Source: Tridacna crocea (taxonomy: Eukaryota > Mollusca > Bivalvia > Cardiida > Cardiidae). From it: DNA of 64,000 bases. Shown here piece after piece: positions 47,782 through 58,595 of the stretch. Under the pieces are notes generated by a model, which saw only the letters and a program-made list of their open reading frames with translations, was not told the origin of the DNA and searched no databases. Location: contig OX031071.1 in NCBI GenBank assembly GCA_943736015.1, positions 1,490,501 through 1,554,500 of the forward strand, in the 5' to 3' direction. Within the stretch, counting starts at the first letter, position 1. Each line of letters starts with the position of its first letter. The position numbers were made by a program, and so were the translations under genes.

Positions 47782-47959
47782 CTTAACTCTTTTCCTCAGA
47801 ATCCCTACTTTTAATGACTCTGAGAAAAGAGCCTTTAGAAAACATTGTGGGAAAAGGAGAAAATGCTGGGTACCAGCATTTTCTCCTCTTCCCACAATGT
47901 TTTCAAAAGCCCTCTCTTTCAGTGGCATTAAAAGTCGTCATAGTGTGGTAACGGGTTAA
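47782..47959. repeat. Symmetric family A derivative with two left arms
   Basis: TTAACTCTTTTCCTCAGAAT to GTGTGGTAACGGGTTAA. Both sides of the hairpin are left-arm sequence (CTTTTAATGACTCTGAG and CAGTGGCATTAAAAG), so the whole 178 bp folds on itself. Confidence 0.88.
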
Positions 47960-48627
47960 GAATCTGTCTACATCTATTATTTTGTGAAATCAGTACCACA
48001 GTTTTATTGAATTGTCTAGGCTATAAGATCTTGTCCTGACAGTTCTGTCCTGTACCAGGCTGAACATGTGACTCTTATACCAGAGGTCTCAGATACAACC
48101 TGGTTACCCATTTAACTTGTTTATATAATTTGTGAAAGCAAAGAATCTTTTAACCACACACCAAATGAGTATCAGAAACACCAATGTACTAAAAAAATGC
48201 CATCTGCTTGGGACAGTCTTCACCAACCAATCTAAATTTGATCTCGGAACTGCATTCAAAAACTAGCAATCTGATTGGGTGAAACATTCTGTACATTATG
48301 TCTTAGCCAATCAGATTGGTAGTCTTGGAGTTTTAAAGTTTGAATGTGAAAAACATTTAGCATGGCTTGGTAAATATGGCCCCTACAGACTAGACAAAAA
48401 GCAGAAACTAATTATTACTGAAAATCACTTCAACCTGTTTGCAAAAATGAAAACAAACAAACAAAAAAAAACCACAGTTTATCGAAAGGATACAATCAGA
48501 GAATGTAAACCTAATCAGAGTAAATATAGAATAATTCCGTATCATAGTGAATATTTGTGAGCCACATGAAATGTATCTTGGTAGAAAAACTTGCATTGAA
48601 CCTGTGCAAAACTGTGCTTTTTCCTTT
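47960..48627. other. Intergenic sequence between KYNU and IDH
   Basis: CAATCTGATTGGGTGAAACA pairs with TTAGCCAATCAGATTG near 48270-48325. TTTATT at 48003 is a possible minus-strand poly(A) signal for IDH. No gene seen. Confidence 0.4.
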
Positions 48628-48840
48628 CACTCCTTACCAACTGACATACTTTTACACGTGTCCAATTTAAAGGCAATCAAAGGTGGCATAATTGACAATT
48701 TTTGTCCTCTATAGGGTAGAAAACATTGTGGGAAAAGGAGAAAATGCTGGTTCCCAGCATTTTCTCCTTTTCTCACAATGTTTTCATAAGCCTTCCTCTT
48801 TTGTGTCGTTCAAAATTCGTAACTGTTTGGAAAAAGGTTT
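48628..48840 (-). repeat. Family A element, diverged
   Basis: CTCCTTACCAACTGACATAC to CTGTTTGGAAAAAGG. The apex is GGTTCCC. Confidence 0.83.
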
Positions 48841-49012
48841 CGGAGAAAATACTGTGTATTTGTGCGAAGAGTTTGTTAAGTACAAAGAAGTGAGAATACT
48901 TTTGAACTGAACCAAGTGAACCGGAAAAGAAATTTCGACAAGATTATCAATTTGTTCCAAAGTTCCAGCACTAATCTGTTGAAATCTCGTTGACTGCATT
49001 ATCTGTGATAAT

Positions 49013-49100
49013 TTAGTTGCCTTTTTTCAGAATATCCTGGAAGGTCTCGTCCACAGCGTCCAAGAAATCCATGGTGTTGAGATACTGATCAGGTTTCAGG
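49013..49100 (-). CDS. IDH2: IDH last exon and stop
   Basis: Acceptor CTTTTTCAG. The first base completes an Asn codon. Codes [20 protein letters not shown] and ends KKGN before TAA. Confidence 0.92.
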
Positions 49101-52100
49101 CTGAAAAAGAAAAGTCAGGGATTGATTTATTGATTGCATTGTGTTTAACGCTGTTCTCAACATTACTTCAGTTATATCGTAGCGGCCAGTGCACCTATCC
49201 ATGCTTTCCTGGAGGTCCTGTTACCAGTACTCTGCGCAATATTCTTTCCAAGCCACTGGCTGCTTTTCCACATAACAATCGTCGAAACAACGATCAGCAG
49301 TGAGAGAGGAATGAATCCTGTCACAATGACTATCATCAATCCTCGGGAAGAAATTGGCCGAGCCCGGGATCGAACTACTAAAATCAGTGAGCCATGTCTC
49401 TGAACACAAATAAAACTGAGATGTGCTCTAGTAAAATTGGGGTCCACTATATATCTGTGACACACTATACTGCACATTAATGCGCACATCTCCGAACACC
49501 AGTACAGTTGAGCCACATTCTTACAAAAGGGGTTTATCTCTATCAAACAACTTTACTTTCTTTTTCAACCCACATATACAACAGCAAGATCCTTCTCTAT
49601 ATTTACTTTTCCAGCCATATATATACAACTGGCAAGATCTTTCTCCATACCTACTTTTTCAACCCATATACATGTATATACTACTGGCAAGATCTCTCCC
49701 TATACTTACTTTTTCAACCCATATATACATGTATATACTACTAGCAAAATCTCTCCCTATACTTACTTTTTCAACCCATATATACAACCGGCGAGATCTT
49801 TTGTCATTTTACCACTGTCTACACAGTCTACACATGCTTTCTCCAGAGCTAGAGCAAATGTTTGTAGCTCCTTGTTGTTGTCTAGCTTGCCTCGGTGCTC
49901 TAGACCTCGAGTCCAGGCGTAAATACTGGCTATTGGGTTGGTGCTAGTTGGGTTGCCCTGTGACAGAATACAGAATAAACTAAATTTTTCAAACACCATT
50001 AATTTTTTGGAAACCACACAATTGAGCCTAGTAGTCAATGTTGAAAATATTTGCAGAAGAAAAATTCAATGCTGCTCAAATTGTGAAAATGCAATTTTTG
50101 TCCTTTTCAAAAAAAGAAAGTTTAGACTCTTTAACCCATTACCACACAATTCCTACTTTTGACGCCCCTGGAAAAGAAGAGTTTCGAAAACATTGTGGGA
50201 AAAGGAGAAAATGCTGGTAACCAGCATTTTCTCCTTTTTCCACAATGTTTTCTACCCTTTACAAAACTAATTTCAAATTTTCAGTCACTTTCATTTTGTC
50301 GTCTGCAAATGCTTTGGATTTGGACAAGCCTGAAATAATTGTCGTTTGGTAATGAGTTAAACTGAAAGCATTTGCAGAAAAATCTGATGGTTGTACCAAT
50401 GAGACAAGTTCTTTGACAGGATAGAAAACACTTTGGGAAAAGAAGAAAATGCTGATAATCAGAATTTTCTACTTTCCACAAAGTTCTCGCAAGACATGTA
50501 CTTCCTGGTGGGTAAAAACTGGTGATTAAGCCATTACCACACTGCAAAATTTTAGACCTATCCAAAATTGATAGCATTTGTAGACGACAATTTCAAAGTG
50601 GTTCAAATGGTGCAGTTTTGCTTTGATAGGGTAGAAAACTATGTGTGAAAAGGAGAAAATGCTAATTACCAGCATTTTCTCCTTTTCCCACAGGGTTTTC
50701 GTTAAAAGTTATCATTGTGTGGTAAAGGGTTAAGTGATTAAGGATTAAAGAGTAGCAACCATTGTAGGAAAAGAAGAAAATGCTGATTATCTAGCTGATG
50801 GGTAAAACTGGTAATTATGTGATAAAGGATTAAAGGTGGGTATTTAGAATTTTCACATGACACCAAATTAAAAAAATATATATATTATTGAAATTTATAT
50901 GAAAAAACAATACAAATCATCAATAATTAAGAATCATAAAATTACAAAAAATAATTTTTTTGATGGTATTCCCTTAAAAGGCTACGTAGCCTCTTAAGCT
51001 ATTTTCAGATTTCGAGCCAAAAATCAATAAAGCACTGTGGGAATGTCAAGTGACTGTCACGTGACTAAAAACGCTTAAATTCCATTACAAAGCAAAATGT
51101 TATGATAATGTCTTCTTTGGACGGATGTTTGAAACTTTGTCTGTGTTTTTCTTTATTTAGATGAGAGAATTGATAATCTAAAAATAAAACGTGTCTCCCG
51201 TTGGTGTCAACCTGGTCCGTAATAAATCTCTAATTTCTCGTGTTATCGGATGGTTTTCGACTACTTGTGTTTTATGTACACAAATTAAAAGGCTATGGGA
51301 GTATAAGGTTGATTTTTTTGCATTTTTGTAAAATTTTCATTCCAAAATCTGAAGGACCACCTTTAAAGAGCAACAAACATTGTAGGAAAAGAAGAAAATG
51401 CCGATTATAATAATTTTGCACAGAGCTTTATCCTGTTGGTTATAAGAAGTGGGATTGTGTGGTAAAGGGTTACATTTTCAACAAACTGTGTAATCTGACA
51501 AGTTACTCAAAAGCACTTGCCCAATCTTGATATTCCTCCCAAGCCAATGGCAGGTTTTCCATAATACACATTGTCAAAACAATGTACAATGGTAAGACAG
51601 GAATGAACCCTGTCGTAACGACTGAAATTGGCCAGGCTTTGGTGTTAGACCAGTGATGCCCTAACAAAAGTTTTAGAGCAAACATTGACAACATCACTGA
51701 CCTTTTGGTGTTCCCTGTAGTGTCGTGTTACTGTACCGTGAGCTGCCTCAGCTTCGATTGTCTTCCCGTCTGGGCACATTAACACACTGGTCATCAGACC
51801 CAAAGAGCCATATCCTGAGCAAGAAAGTAAGTCACAAAATTATCAGAAAGACGTAAGTGACGAATATTTCATACTTTACAAGACAACAAAATTGTCAACA
51901 TTACAAGCATGCAAATCAAAAGTTGTGTTTCTTACAAATTTAGAAAACCTTGGAGAGTAAGACTAAGAATATTCTCAAGAATGGTTGGTGAATACAGACC
52001 TTTGTGTGGTATTAGCTTTGGATTATTTAGCATATGACTGGTTGATAGCATGGTGTTTATTGCTGTTTTCAACATTATTTCAGTTATATTGTGGCAGCCA

Positions 52101-55100
52101 GTGCTTCTATCCATGCTTTCCTGGAGTTTCTTTTACTCCACACAATATTCTTTCCAAGCAACTGGCTGCTTTTTCATATAATCATCCCCCAAAACAATGA
52201 TTAACGGTGAAAGACGAATGAATCTAGCTGCAATAACCATCATCAATCCTAGGAAAGAAAATGACTGAGCTGGGAATCGAACCATCAACCCCTTGTTCTT
52301 CAGTCCTATACGGTACTGGCTAACAAACTGGGGCTTGACAGATTATTTGGCAGAAAGTTAGCACTCACCTTGAGCAACAACATCTGATTGGACGTCACCA
52401 TCATAATTTTTACACGCCCACACAAAGGCTCCACTAGATTTGAGGGCCTGAGCTACCATATCGTCAATAAGTCTGTGCTCGTACCAGATTCCGAGTTCGT
52501 CAAATTGTTTTGCATAGTTTGCCCTAGTTAAGTTTGAAAAACAGAAAAATATGTGCCATGCTCTGGTAATCGGGGGATTAAATGTATCTTAACCCATTCC
52601 CACATAATCCCCACTTTTAACGACCCTGAGAAAGAAGCCTTAAGAAAACAATGTGGGAAAAGAAGAAAACCAGAGTCTGTATTCACCAACTACAATACCG
52701 TATAAGTACTTTTTTCTGCGGGGTCCAAATTCTACGGATTTTCAAAAAAACAGGGGGTTTAAAATTCTGCGTACCTTTTTTCTGCGCCAATGAATCTGAT
52801 AAGAAAATGGATTTAATTTTTGCGCTTTATTTTGATGAAGTACCGGTACCAGCTTCCATTTTGGACAGGGATATGCCATAAATGTATTTCGGTTGTTATC
52901 GTCTTCAATGTAAATGATGATATTTATGTGGTTAAAACACACCAACACACACTTTTCTAGGTGAATTAACAACTATTTTATTCATTGCAATGCCATATCT
53001 TTTTCTGTATCAGACCCAGAGAAGATATTCTTCCAATGCTTCCAAGATCTGTGCCGATCTGAATCCATTAGTTTTTAACCCATTTCAATTCGACACTTTT
53101 TGGTGCATTTTGACCCGCCATTTTGAGACAAGCTCTTTCAAAACAGTTATGGATAAGTGAACTGAGTGAATTGGTACCTCATCGGACCCATTTTCCCTAA
53201 TCTGGGCCACAATCTGTTCCGAATATCAATTATCAAAGGAAGATTTCAGCTTGGCTTTAACTGTCTCAAAATAATATTGGGGGAAAGGGTATAAATGGTT
53301 CGATGTGTGAAACTAACAATGGTATAACCTTTGTTTTCTACCCGTTGGCGATGTCATAACGGCATGCATATACCGTATCGCGCGAATAATAGATCGCACC
53401 TACCAAACTGTAGAGTAACTGTGCAATTAACATTAAGACTCGTTTATAATGTATGCAGGAGAGATCTAGTATTTTGAAAACATTGTGGGAAGGGAGAAAA
53501 TTTATTGCGATAATTGTATTATGTTAATACAGTACAGGTAGTGAAAGCCATTTTATATAAAGAGTAGGAAACGGTAAAAAGACGATAATAATATGCCGGG
53601 TTTGATGATACACGTGTAATTTACACATGTCCCCACAAAACAACAACAGCAACAAGTTAAAGAACGACGACGACGAAAGAATCCTTCTTTTTTATTGGAC
53701 TAAATTTTTGCGTCTTTTAAATCTGCGCTCCTGCATGTCCCCGCAGATAAAGCAGAAATAAAGTCACCGCAGAAAAAAGTGCTTATACGGTATATTCTTA
53801 AGAACAATCTTAGTCTTATTCTTCAGAATTTTGTCAATGTGAAAGTAACAGAACTTCTGATTGGCTAAACCAAATGGCTAAACCTAATGGTTTACCCAAT
53901 CAGAAGTTCTGTTATTTTCACAGACGGGGAAATCTTGAAGAATAAAACCAAGAACGTTCTTAAGAATGGTCGGTGAATACAGGCCCTGGACCTTTAGAAA
54001 GATGCCTGTTGAAAACATTGTGGGAAAAGAGAAAATGCTGGTTACCAGCATTTTCTCCATTTCTCACAATGTTTTCAAAAGGCTCCTTTTACATGGGTCA
54101 TCAAGTCATCATTGTGTGGTAAAGGGTTAAGTCACCTATTTACTCATTCATGTGATTAAAAGGTTTCTCTAGTGCTAGACTGCCACTGTGTAGTTTCTTG
54201 ACCAGAAACACACTTGCTGAAAAGCCAGTCAGTGCATCTATCTGATCTTTTAAAAAATTTTCTCAAACCAGAATTTAACACAACACTCTTTGAAAGCCAC
54301 TAGCTGCTTTCCCACACAATAATCCCCAAATCAAATAATCAGCAGTAAGAAATGAATGAATCATAATCACTTCTAACTCTCCTTGAAAAATAAGGTGTTC
54401 AATTGCTGGCATGAACTTCCAACCCGTGAATTATAAGCTATTAAGACGGAGTTTACCATAGCTCCAGATAGAGGGAGTGATTTTGATTTCCAAATTAAAA
54501 ATATTTATCATTCTCCACTACATTCTATGTTGTAGGTACTCATTAGAATCGTCTCATCGAGACGATTCTAATGAGTACCCACAACATAGGGTTTGGAAGA
54601 TAAATAATGAACTTAGAATATCATCACTCCCTTTTACCTGGAGCTCTGATTTAATTAGAACTATGGTAAAAAGTGAGAAAATTGAAATAGAAACTTACTG
54701 GTAGATTTCCTCGAAGATATCTTTAAACCTGCCGTCATATCTCTTCAAGATGGTGTTCTTTGTGCTCATGTATAGCGGCCATTTCTTCATAATAGCGTAC
54801 TGCATGCAGGCGTGGGCAAATGCAGTGATAGACTAAAGGAAACAAAGAAAATTTTAGAAAAGCAATATAATAAAGCCATGCTCTGGTTGACTGATTGATT
54901 GCATGGTGTTCAACGCCATTTTCAACATTATTTCAGTTATATTGCTGTAGCTAGTGCACCTATCCATGCGTTCCTGGAGTTTCTTTTACCAATACTTCAC
55001 ACAATTTTCTTTCCAAGCCACTGGCTGCTTTCCCACGTGATCATCGTCGAAAAAACTATCAGTGATGAGAAAGGAATGAATCCTGTCGCAGTGACCATCA

Positions 55101-58100
55101 TCAATCCTCGGAAAGAAATTGGCCAAGCAAGCCATGCTCTGGAAAAAGGGGGCTTAATGCATCTCAGTGATACATTACACCAAGCAACATTTTAACAAGC
55201 AAGGATTTACATTACTGTAGATCCATAAAACCCATATTGTAGAAATAATAGCCAAGTCAGGAGGACTTTGACATGTAGAAAATTGAACAATAGCAAAAAA
55301 TTCTGCCTTTTGGTAATGAGTTAACTCATTACCAAACAACAATATTTCAGGCTTGTCCAAATTGAAAGCATTTGCAGAGGACAAAATGTAAGTGACTGAA
55401 AATTTGAAATTTGTTTTGTGAAGGGTAGAAAACATTGTGGGAAAAGGAGAAAATGCTGGTTACCAGCATTTTCTCCTTTTCCCACAATGTTTTCTAAAGG
55501 CTCCTTTCTTAGGGTCATCAAAAGTAGGGATTGTGTGGAAATAAGTCAACGGATACCAGCTAACTTTTGTAAAAGGCAATTTTTCTTCATGCCACACCGT
55601 TTTTCCATGTATTCATTCTACTTAACCTTTATCCATAGGGTTATTTATATCTCTTATGGATATTTCCAAAGTCGTCTGATGGCAAATTTTAATCAAGGGA
55701 GGTAACACTTGAAATGCAAGGAACTTACTTCATCTGTGTTATACATAGCTAGCCCACAGCCTCCGCCATTTTTGAATTCAAACACTTCTGTGACTTCAGG
55801 TTTGCCATTTTCTGGTGTAAATACGATCTCAAATTTCCCATTTCCTCCAAAAACAAGATCTTTGGCTCGGTACTGTAGAACAGAAAGAGAAAATGTTAAA
55901 TACGATCTCAGATATCCTGTTTCATCAAAAACAAGGTCTTTCCCTTGATAACGAAGAAAAAGAGGTGGTAAAAGCCAGAATTAACATAAAAGTCATAGTA
56001 AATACAATTTTACACTTCCTTTCCCATGCAAAAGCAAAGTGTTTGGCTTGTTATTTAACCCATTACAAAACAATCCCTACTTTTGATGCCCCTGAGAAAG
56101 AAGCCTTTAGAGTAAAAAAAAGTGGTAAAAGTCAGAGCCGACATAAGTCATACTGATTACAATTACACTTCATTTTCTCTATGAAACAAGACCTATGGCA
56201 TGATACTGAAAATCAGAGAGGGAAACGGGAAATAAAACATCAATGATTAATTGATTGATTGGCTGGCATTTAACCCATTACCACACAATCCTTACTTTTA
56301 ACGACCCTAGGAGACAGGCCTTTTGAAAACATTGTGGGAAAAGGAGAAAATGCTGGTAACCAGCATTTTCTCCTTTTCCCACAATGTTTTCTACCCTATC
56401 AAAGACAAAAATTATCATTTGAGCTACTTTTGTGTCGTCGTCTGCAAATGATTTGAATTTGGACTGGTCTAAATTTACCTTGTGTGGTAAAGAGTTAAAA
56501 CATTTTCAACATTATTTCAGGTATATCGCGGCAGCTACTGCACCTATCTATGCTTTTCTGGAGATTTTTTACCAGTACTCGGCACAATATTCTTTTCAAG
56601 CCATTGGCTGCTTTCCTACATGACCATTGTCAAATAATGATTACCAGCGACAGAGGAATGAATCGTGTCGCAAAGATTGTACTGAGTCATCGATAAGAAA
56701 TTGGCCGAGCCAGGGACCGAACCCTGTCTCAGGGTTAAGTTGTCTTCAAAAATGGAATTTGTCTTATATTGGAGCAGAAAGCAATGTGGGAAAAGGAAAA
56801 TTACTCGTAACCAGCATTCTATTCTTTACCCATGTTTTCAAAAGCTGTAATTCCTCAGGATTCTGAAAACTTAGTATTGTTTAATAAAGGGTTGATATCA
56901 AATGTCTCTCACCTGGTCACCAAAAGCATGTCTGCCAATGACAATAGGCTGGGTCCAGCCAGGTACCAGTCGAGGTATTTTCTGACAGATAATTGGTTCC
57001 CTGAATACAGTGCCGCCAAGTATATTCCTGATGGTACCGTTGGGGCTTAGCCACATCTTCTTCAGCTTAAACTCTGTAAAGGTATGCAATGTGTAATGTC
57101 AAAAGATTATGCTATGTGCAACTTTTTGCTCTATAAATTTATTGTTTGGTAAAGAGTTAACCCTTTCCCAAACAATCCCTGGTTTTTTACTGATCAGGAA
57201 TAGAAGCCTTTTGAAAACATTGTGGGAAAAGGAGAAAATGCTGGTAACCAGCATTTTCTCCTTTTCCCACAATATTTTCGACCCTATCATACAGAAAAAT
57301 CATCTTTTTAGCAACTGTTAATTTTTCATCTGCAAAATGCTTTCAGTTTGGTCTGGTCCAAAATTTACCATTTGGGAAAGGGTTAAAGTATCGTCTCAGG
57401 CCTGCCTGTACAGTCCGCAAAGGCTGACCTGAGTCAATATTTTTTGCTTTAGGTCAATTTCGTGTATATATATGGACAAAATTACCGTCATGGTTGTGCT
57501 GTGTTTTCTGGATTCAAAATGCAGCTGTGACGAGGGCACTGCATGCAAATGTCAACTGTCTGCTGCACTTGGTATCAAAAATGGGCCATGGTCTGCAAAA
57601 AGGGAGTTTAGTGCATCTGTTTGACTCTCTTCAGAATGACAAAATTTTAGACATGTCTGAATTGCAAGCACTTGCAGACGACAAGTTAAACGAAACTCAA
57701 AAGTTGAATTTTGTCTCCAGTTGGGTAGAAAACATTGCGGAAAAAGGAGAAAATGCTGGTTACCAGCATTTTCTCCTTTTTCCGCAATGTTTTCAAAAGG
57801 CTTCTATCGTCGTAAGTACCAGGGATTGTTTGGCAAAGGGTTTGCCCTTTACCATTCAATGACGACTTTTGACGACCCTGAGGAAGAAACCTCTTGAAAA
57901 CATTGTGGGAAAAGGAGAAAATGCTAGTAACCAGCAATGTTTTCTACCCTTTTCAAATTAAATTTCAATTTTGCAGTCACAATTATTTTGTCGTCTGCAA
58001 ATGTTTTCAAATTGGACCACTCTATAAATCTTATTATTTGGTAAAGAGTTAAAGTATCGACTCTGATCAACCTGGGCAGTCTGTTTTCAGCATTTTCTCC

Positions 58101-58403
58101 TTTTCCTACAATGTTTTCAGAAGCCTGTTTCCTGTGGGTCATAAAAACCAGGGATTGTTTCAGGGCTCCAGGTAAAAGGTCGTTCCAGTATTCTAAATCC
58201 AGTTTCTCGTCTAAAACCTTTAGTATAGTAGACATACCTTCAACACGAGCCTCATCTGGAGTGATTGTGGCACATTTGATCCCCACGTTGTAAGTCTTGA
58301 TGGCATTGGCCGAGTCGATTGTGACTTGGTCGTCAGTTGCATCTCTGTGGGGCAAGCCCAAGTCATAGTATTTACAGTCGATGTCTAGATAGGGGAAAAT
58401 CAG
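49013..58403 (-). CDS. IDH2: NADP-dependent isocitrate dehydrogenase, IDH2-type, 5-prime incomplete
   Basis: Oxidative decarboxylation of isocitrate to 2-oxoglutarate with NADPH production. Eight minus-strand exons agree in phase and give 383 residues from [20 protein letters not shown] to the stop. Visible functional residues are [10 protein letters not shown] (substrate Ser, Asn, Arg), [15 protein letters not shown] (the Arg equivalent to human IDH1 R132 / IDH2 R172, and the catalytic Tyr), STKNTILK (catalytic Lys), LIDDMVAQ and NYDGDVQSD (metal-binding Asp), and [10 protein letters not shown] (NADP contact). [37 protein letters not shown] and HYREHQKG resemble the mitochondrial IDH2 form more than IDH1, and the C-terminus KKGN is not a peroxisomal signal. 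The first exon, with EMxGDEMTR and any transit peptide, is not found to 64000. The gene converges on KYNU. Confidence 0.95.
49120..49390. repeat. Family L SINE-like copy
   Basis: On the minus strand it starts with a B box, GTTCGATCCCGGGCTCGGCC, passes through GCAGCCAGTGGCTTGGAAAG and ends in CAATCAATAAATCAATC. The tRNA-like head and short-repeat tail support a SINE. Confidence 0.8.
49555..49766 (-). repeat. Minisatellite made from the IDH exon end and its 5-prime splice site
   Basis: Four degenerate copies (about 48-57 bp) of the last ~25 bases of the neighbouring exon plus the first ~20 bases of the intron. Each contains TTGAAAAA or TGGAAAA followed by GTAAGTATAGGG, GTAGGTATGGAG or GTAAATATAGAG, so each retains a donor-like GT. 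Confidence 0.9.
49767..49957 (-). CDS. IDH2: IDH seventh exon found
   Basis: Acceptor CTGTCACAG; donor GTAAGTATAG. Codes [20 protein letters not shown] and ends GCIYGLK plus two bases of the Asn codon. The frame runs into TAA 1 bp past the exon end if unspliced. Confidence 0.94.
50131..50360 (+). repeat. Family A element
   Basis: TTAACCCATTACCACACAAT to CGTTTGGTAATGAGTTAA. The apex is GGTAACC. Confidence 0.93.
50357..50530 (-). repeat. Family A copy, diverged
   Basis: GAAAGCATTTGCAGAAAAAT to AACTGGTGATTAAGCC. The apex is GATAATC. Confidence 0.75.
50530..50733 (-). repeat. Family A element
   Basis: CCATTACCACACTGCAAAAT to GTGTGGTAAAGGGTTAA. The apex is AATTACC. Confidence 0.88.
50745..51475 (-). 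repeat. Decayed family A copies on both sides of a family N element
   Basis: AACCATTGTAGGAAAAGAAG before (50756) and AACATTGTAGGAAAAGAAG after (51372) the family N copy are near duplicates, so the N element probably entered a TTAA in a tandem pair. Confidence 0.65.
50830..51366. repeat. Family N element
   Basis: TTAAAGGTGGGTATTTAGAA to GGACCACCTTTAA. It is 537 bp against 548 bp for the copy at 5590 and colinear throughout. Confidence 0.88.
51480..51660. repeat. Family L SINE-like copy, truncated
   Basis: CCCAAGCCAATGGCAGGTTT to AAATTGGCCAGGCTTTGG. Confidence 0.7.
51702..51814 (-). CDS. IDH2: IDH sixth exon found
   Basis: Acceptor TTGCTCAG; donor GTCAGTGATG. Codes [19 protein letters not shown] then [18 protein letters not shown]. 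Confidence 0.95.
51909..52005. repeat. Family M fragment
   Basis: AAAAGTTGTGTTTCTTACAA and AAGAATGGTTGGTGAATAC. Confidence 0.7.
52025..52290. repeat. Family L SINE-like copy
   Basis: CAACATTATTTCAGTTATAT, CCAAGCAACTGGCTGCTTTT and the opposite-strand B box GGTTCGATTCCC. Confidence 0.8.
52369..52523 (-). CDS. IDH2: IDH fifth exon found
   Basis: Acceptor CTTAACTAG; donor GTGAGTGC. Codes [19 protein letters not shown] and [17 protein letters not shown]. Confidence 0.96.
52589..52675 (+). repeat. Family A left half
   Basis: TTAACCCATTCCCACATAAT to GTGGGAAAAGAAGAAAACC. Confidence 0.82.
52695..53793. mobile_element. 1.1-kb DNA element with ~26-bp inverted termini
   Basis: ATACCGTATAAGTACTTTTT plus TCTGCGG at the left matches, inverted with one change, CCGCAGA plus AAAAAGTGCTTATACGGTAT at the right. 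A TA at each edge could be a Tc1/mariner-type duplication. No transposase is recognised inside. Confidence 0.75.
53794..53992. repeat. Family M element, near complete
   Basis: ATTCTTAAGAACAATCTTAG at the left and CCAAGAACGTTCTTAAGAAT at the right. The centre is CTTCTGATTGGCTAAACC / GGTTTACCCAATCAGAAG. Confidence 0.82.
53993..54129. repeat. Symmetric family A derivative
   Basis: Left-arm fragments on both sides of the hairpin (CCTTTAGAAAGATGCC and GGCTCCTTTTACATGGG), ending GTGTGGTAAAGGGTTAA. Confidence 0.82.
54226..54430. repeat. Family L copy, decayed
   Basis: AAGCCACTAGCTGCTTTCCC and AATCAGCAGTAAGAAATGAA; the head is lost. Confidence 0.6.
54463..54656. repeat. Family B element
   Basis: ATAGCTCCAGATAGAGGGAG to TACCTGGAGCTCTGAT. 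The central pair is GGTACTCATTAGAATCGTCT / AGACGATTCTAATGAGTACC, nearly perfect. Confidence 0.92.
54699..54832 (-). CDS. IDH2: IDH fourth exon found
   Basis: Acceptor TCCTTTAG; donor GTAAGT. Codes [20 protein letters not shown] and [20 protein letters not shown]. Confidence 0.97.
54885..55125. repeat. Family L SINE-like copy
   Basis: CATTTTCAACATTATTTCAG to AAAGAAATTGGCCAAGC, with the TTGATTGATTGCATGG tail. Confidence 0.8.
55321..55550 (-). repeat. Family A element
   Basis: TTAACTCATTACCAAACAAC to ATTGTGTGGAAATAAGTCAA. The apex is GGTTACC. Confidence 0.92.
55729..55872 (-). CDS. IDH2: IDH third exon found
   Basis: Acceptor TGTTCTACAG; donor GTAAGTTC. Codes [18 protein letters not shown] and [13 protein letters not shown]. 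Confidence 0.96.
56055..56117 (+). repeat. Family A left-arm fragment
   Basis: TTAACCCATTACAAAACAAT to AGAAAGAAGCCTTTAGAG. Confidence 0.8.
56280..56498 (+). repeat. Family A element
   Basis: TTAACCCATTACCACACAAT to TGTGTGGTAAAGAGTTAA. The apex is GGTAACC. Confidence 0.93.
56497..56725. repeat. Family L SINE-like copy
   Basis: ACATTTTCAACATTATTTCA to GGCCGAGCCAGGGACC. It directly follows a family A terminus. Confidence 0.78.
56743..56893 (-). repeat. Family A copy, decayed
   Basis: GCAATGTGGGAAAAGG, apex CGTAACC, and AGTATTGTTTAATAAAGGG. Confidence 0.7.
56913..57073 (-). CDS. IDH2: IDH second exon found
   Basis: Acceptor CCTTTACAG; donor GTGAGAG. Codes [20 protein letters not shown] and GRHAFGDQ. 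Confidence 0.97.
57157..57386 (+). repeat. Family A element after a right-arm scrap
   Basis: A 40-bp right-arm end (TATTGTTTGGTAAAGAGTTAA, of which TTAA is shared) precedes a full copy from TTAACCCTTTCCCAAACAAT to TTTGGGAAAGGGTTAA. Confidence 0.92.
57627..57843 (-). repeat. Family A element
   Basis: AATGACAAAATTTTAGACAT to ATTGTTTGGCAAAGGGTT. The apex is GGTTACC. Confidence 0.9.
57844..58051 (+). repeat. Family A element, right stem half deleted
   Basis: GCCCTTTACCATTCAATGAC to TTATTTGGTAAAGAGTTAA. After the apex AGTAACC it jumps to AGCAATGTTTTC. Confidence 0.88.
58084..58163 (-). repeat. Family A half element
   Basis: TCAGCATTTTCTCCTTTTCC to ACCAGGGATTGTTTC. Confidence 0.8.
58238..58403 (-). 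CDS. IDH2: IDH first exon found (an earlier exon is missing)
   Basis: Acceptor ATTTTCAG; donor GTATGTC. Codes [20 protein letters not shown] and [16 protein letters not shown]. The phase-0 acceptor shows that an upstream coding exon exists. Confidence 0.95.
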
Positions 58404-58424
58404 CTGAAAATATAAATAGTGACC

Positions 58425-58585
58425 TTTTAAACCATTACCACACAATCCGACTTTCGAGGACCCTGAGAAAGAAGCCTTCTGAAAACATCCTGGGAAAAGG
58501 AGAAAATGCTGGTAACCAGTATTTTCTCCTTTTCCCACAATGTTTTCTTCTCTTCCCAAAAGATATTAAAATTTTCAGTCACAAG
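58425..58585 (+). repeat. Family A copy, right arm truncated
   Basis: AACCATTACCACACAATCCG to AAAATTTTCAGTCACAAG. The apex is GGTAACC. Confidence 0.85.
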
Positions 58586-58595
58586 TCTCAAGTCC

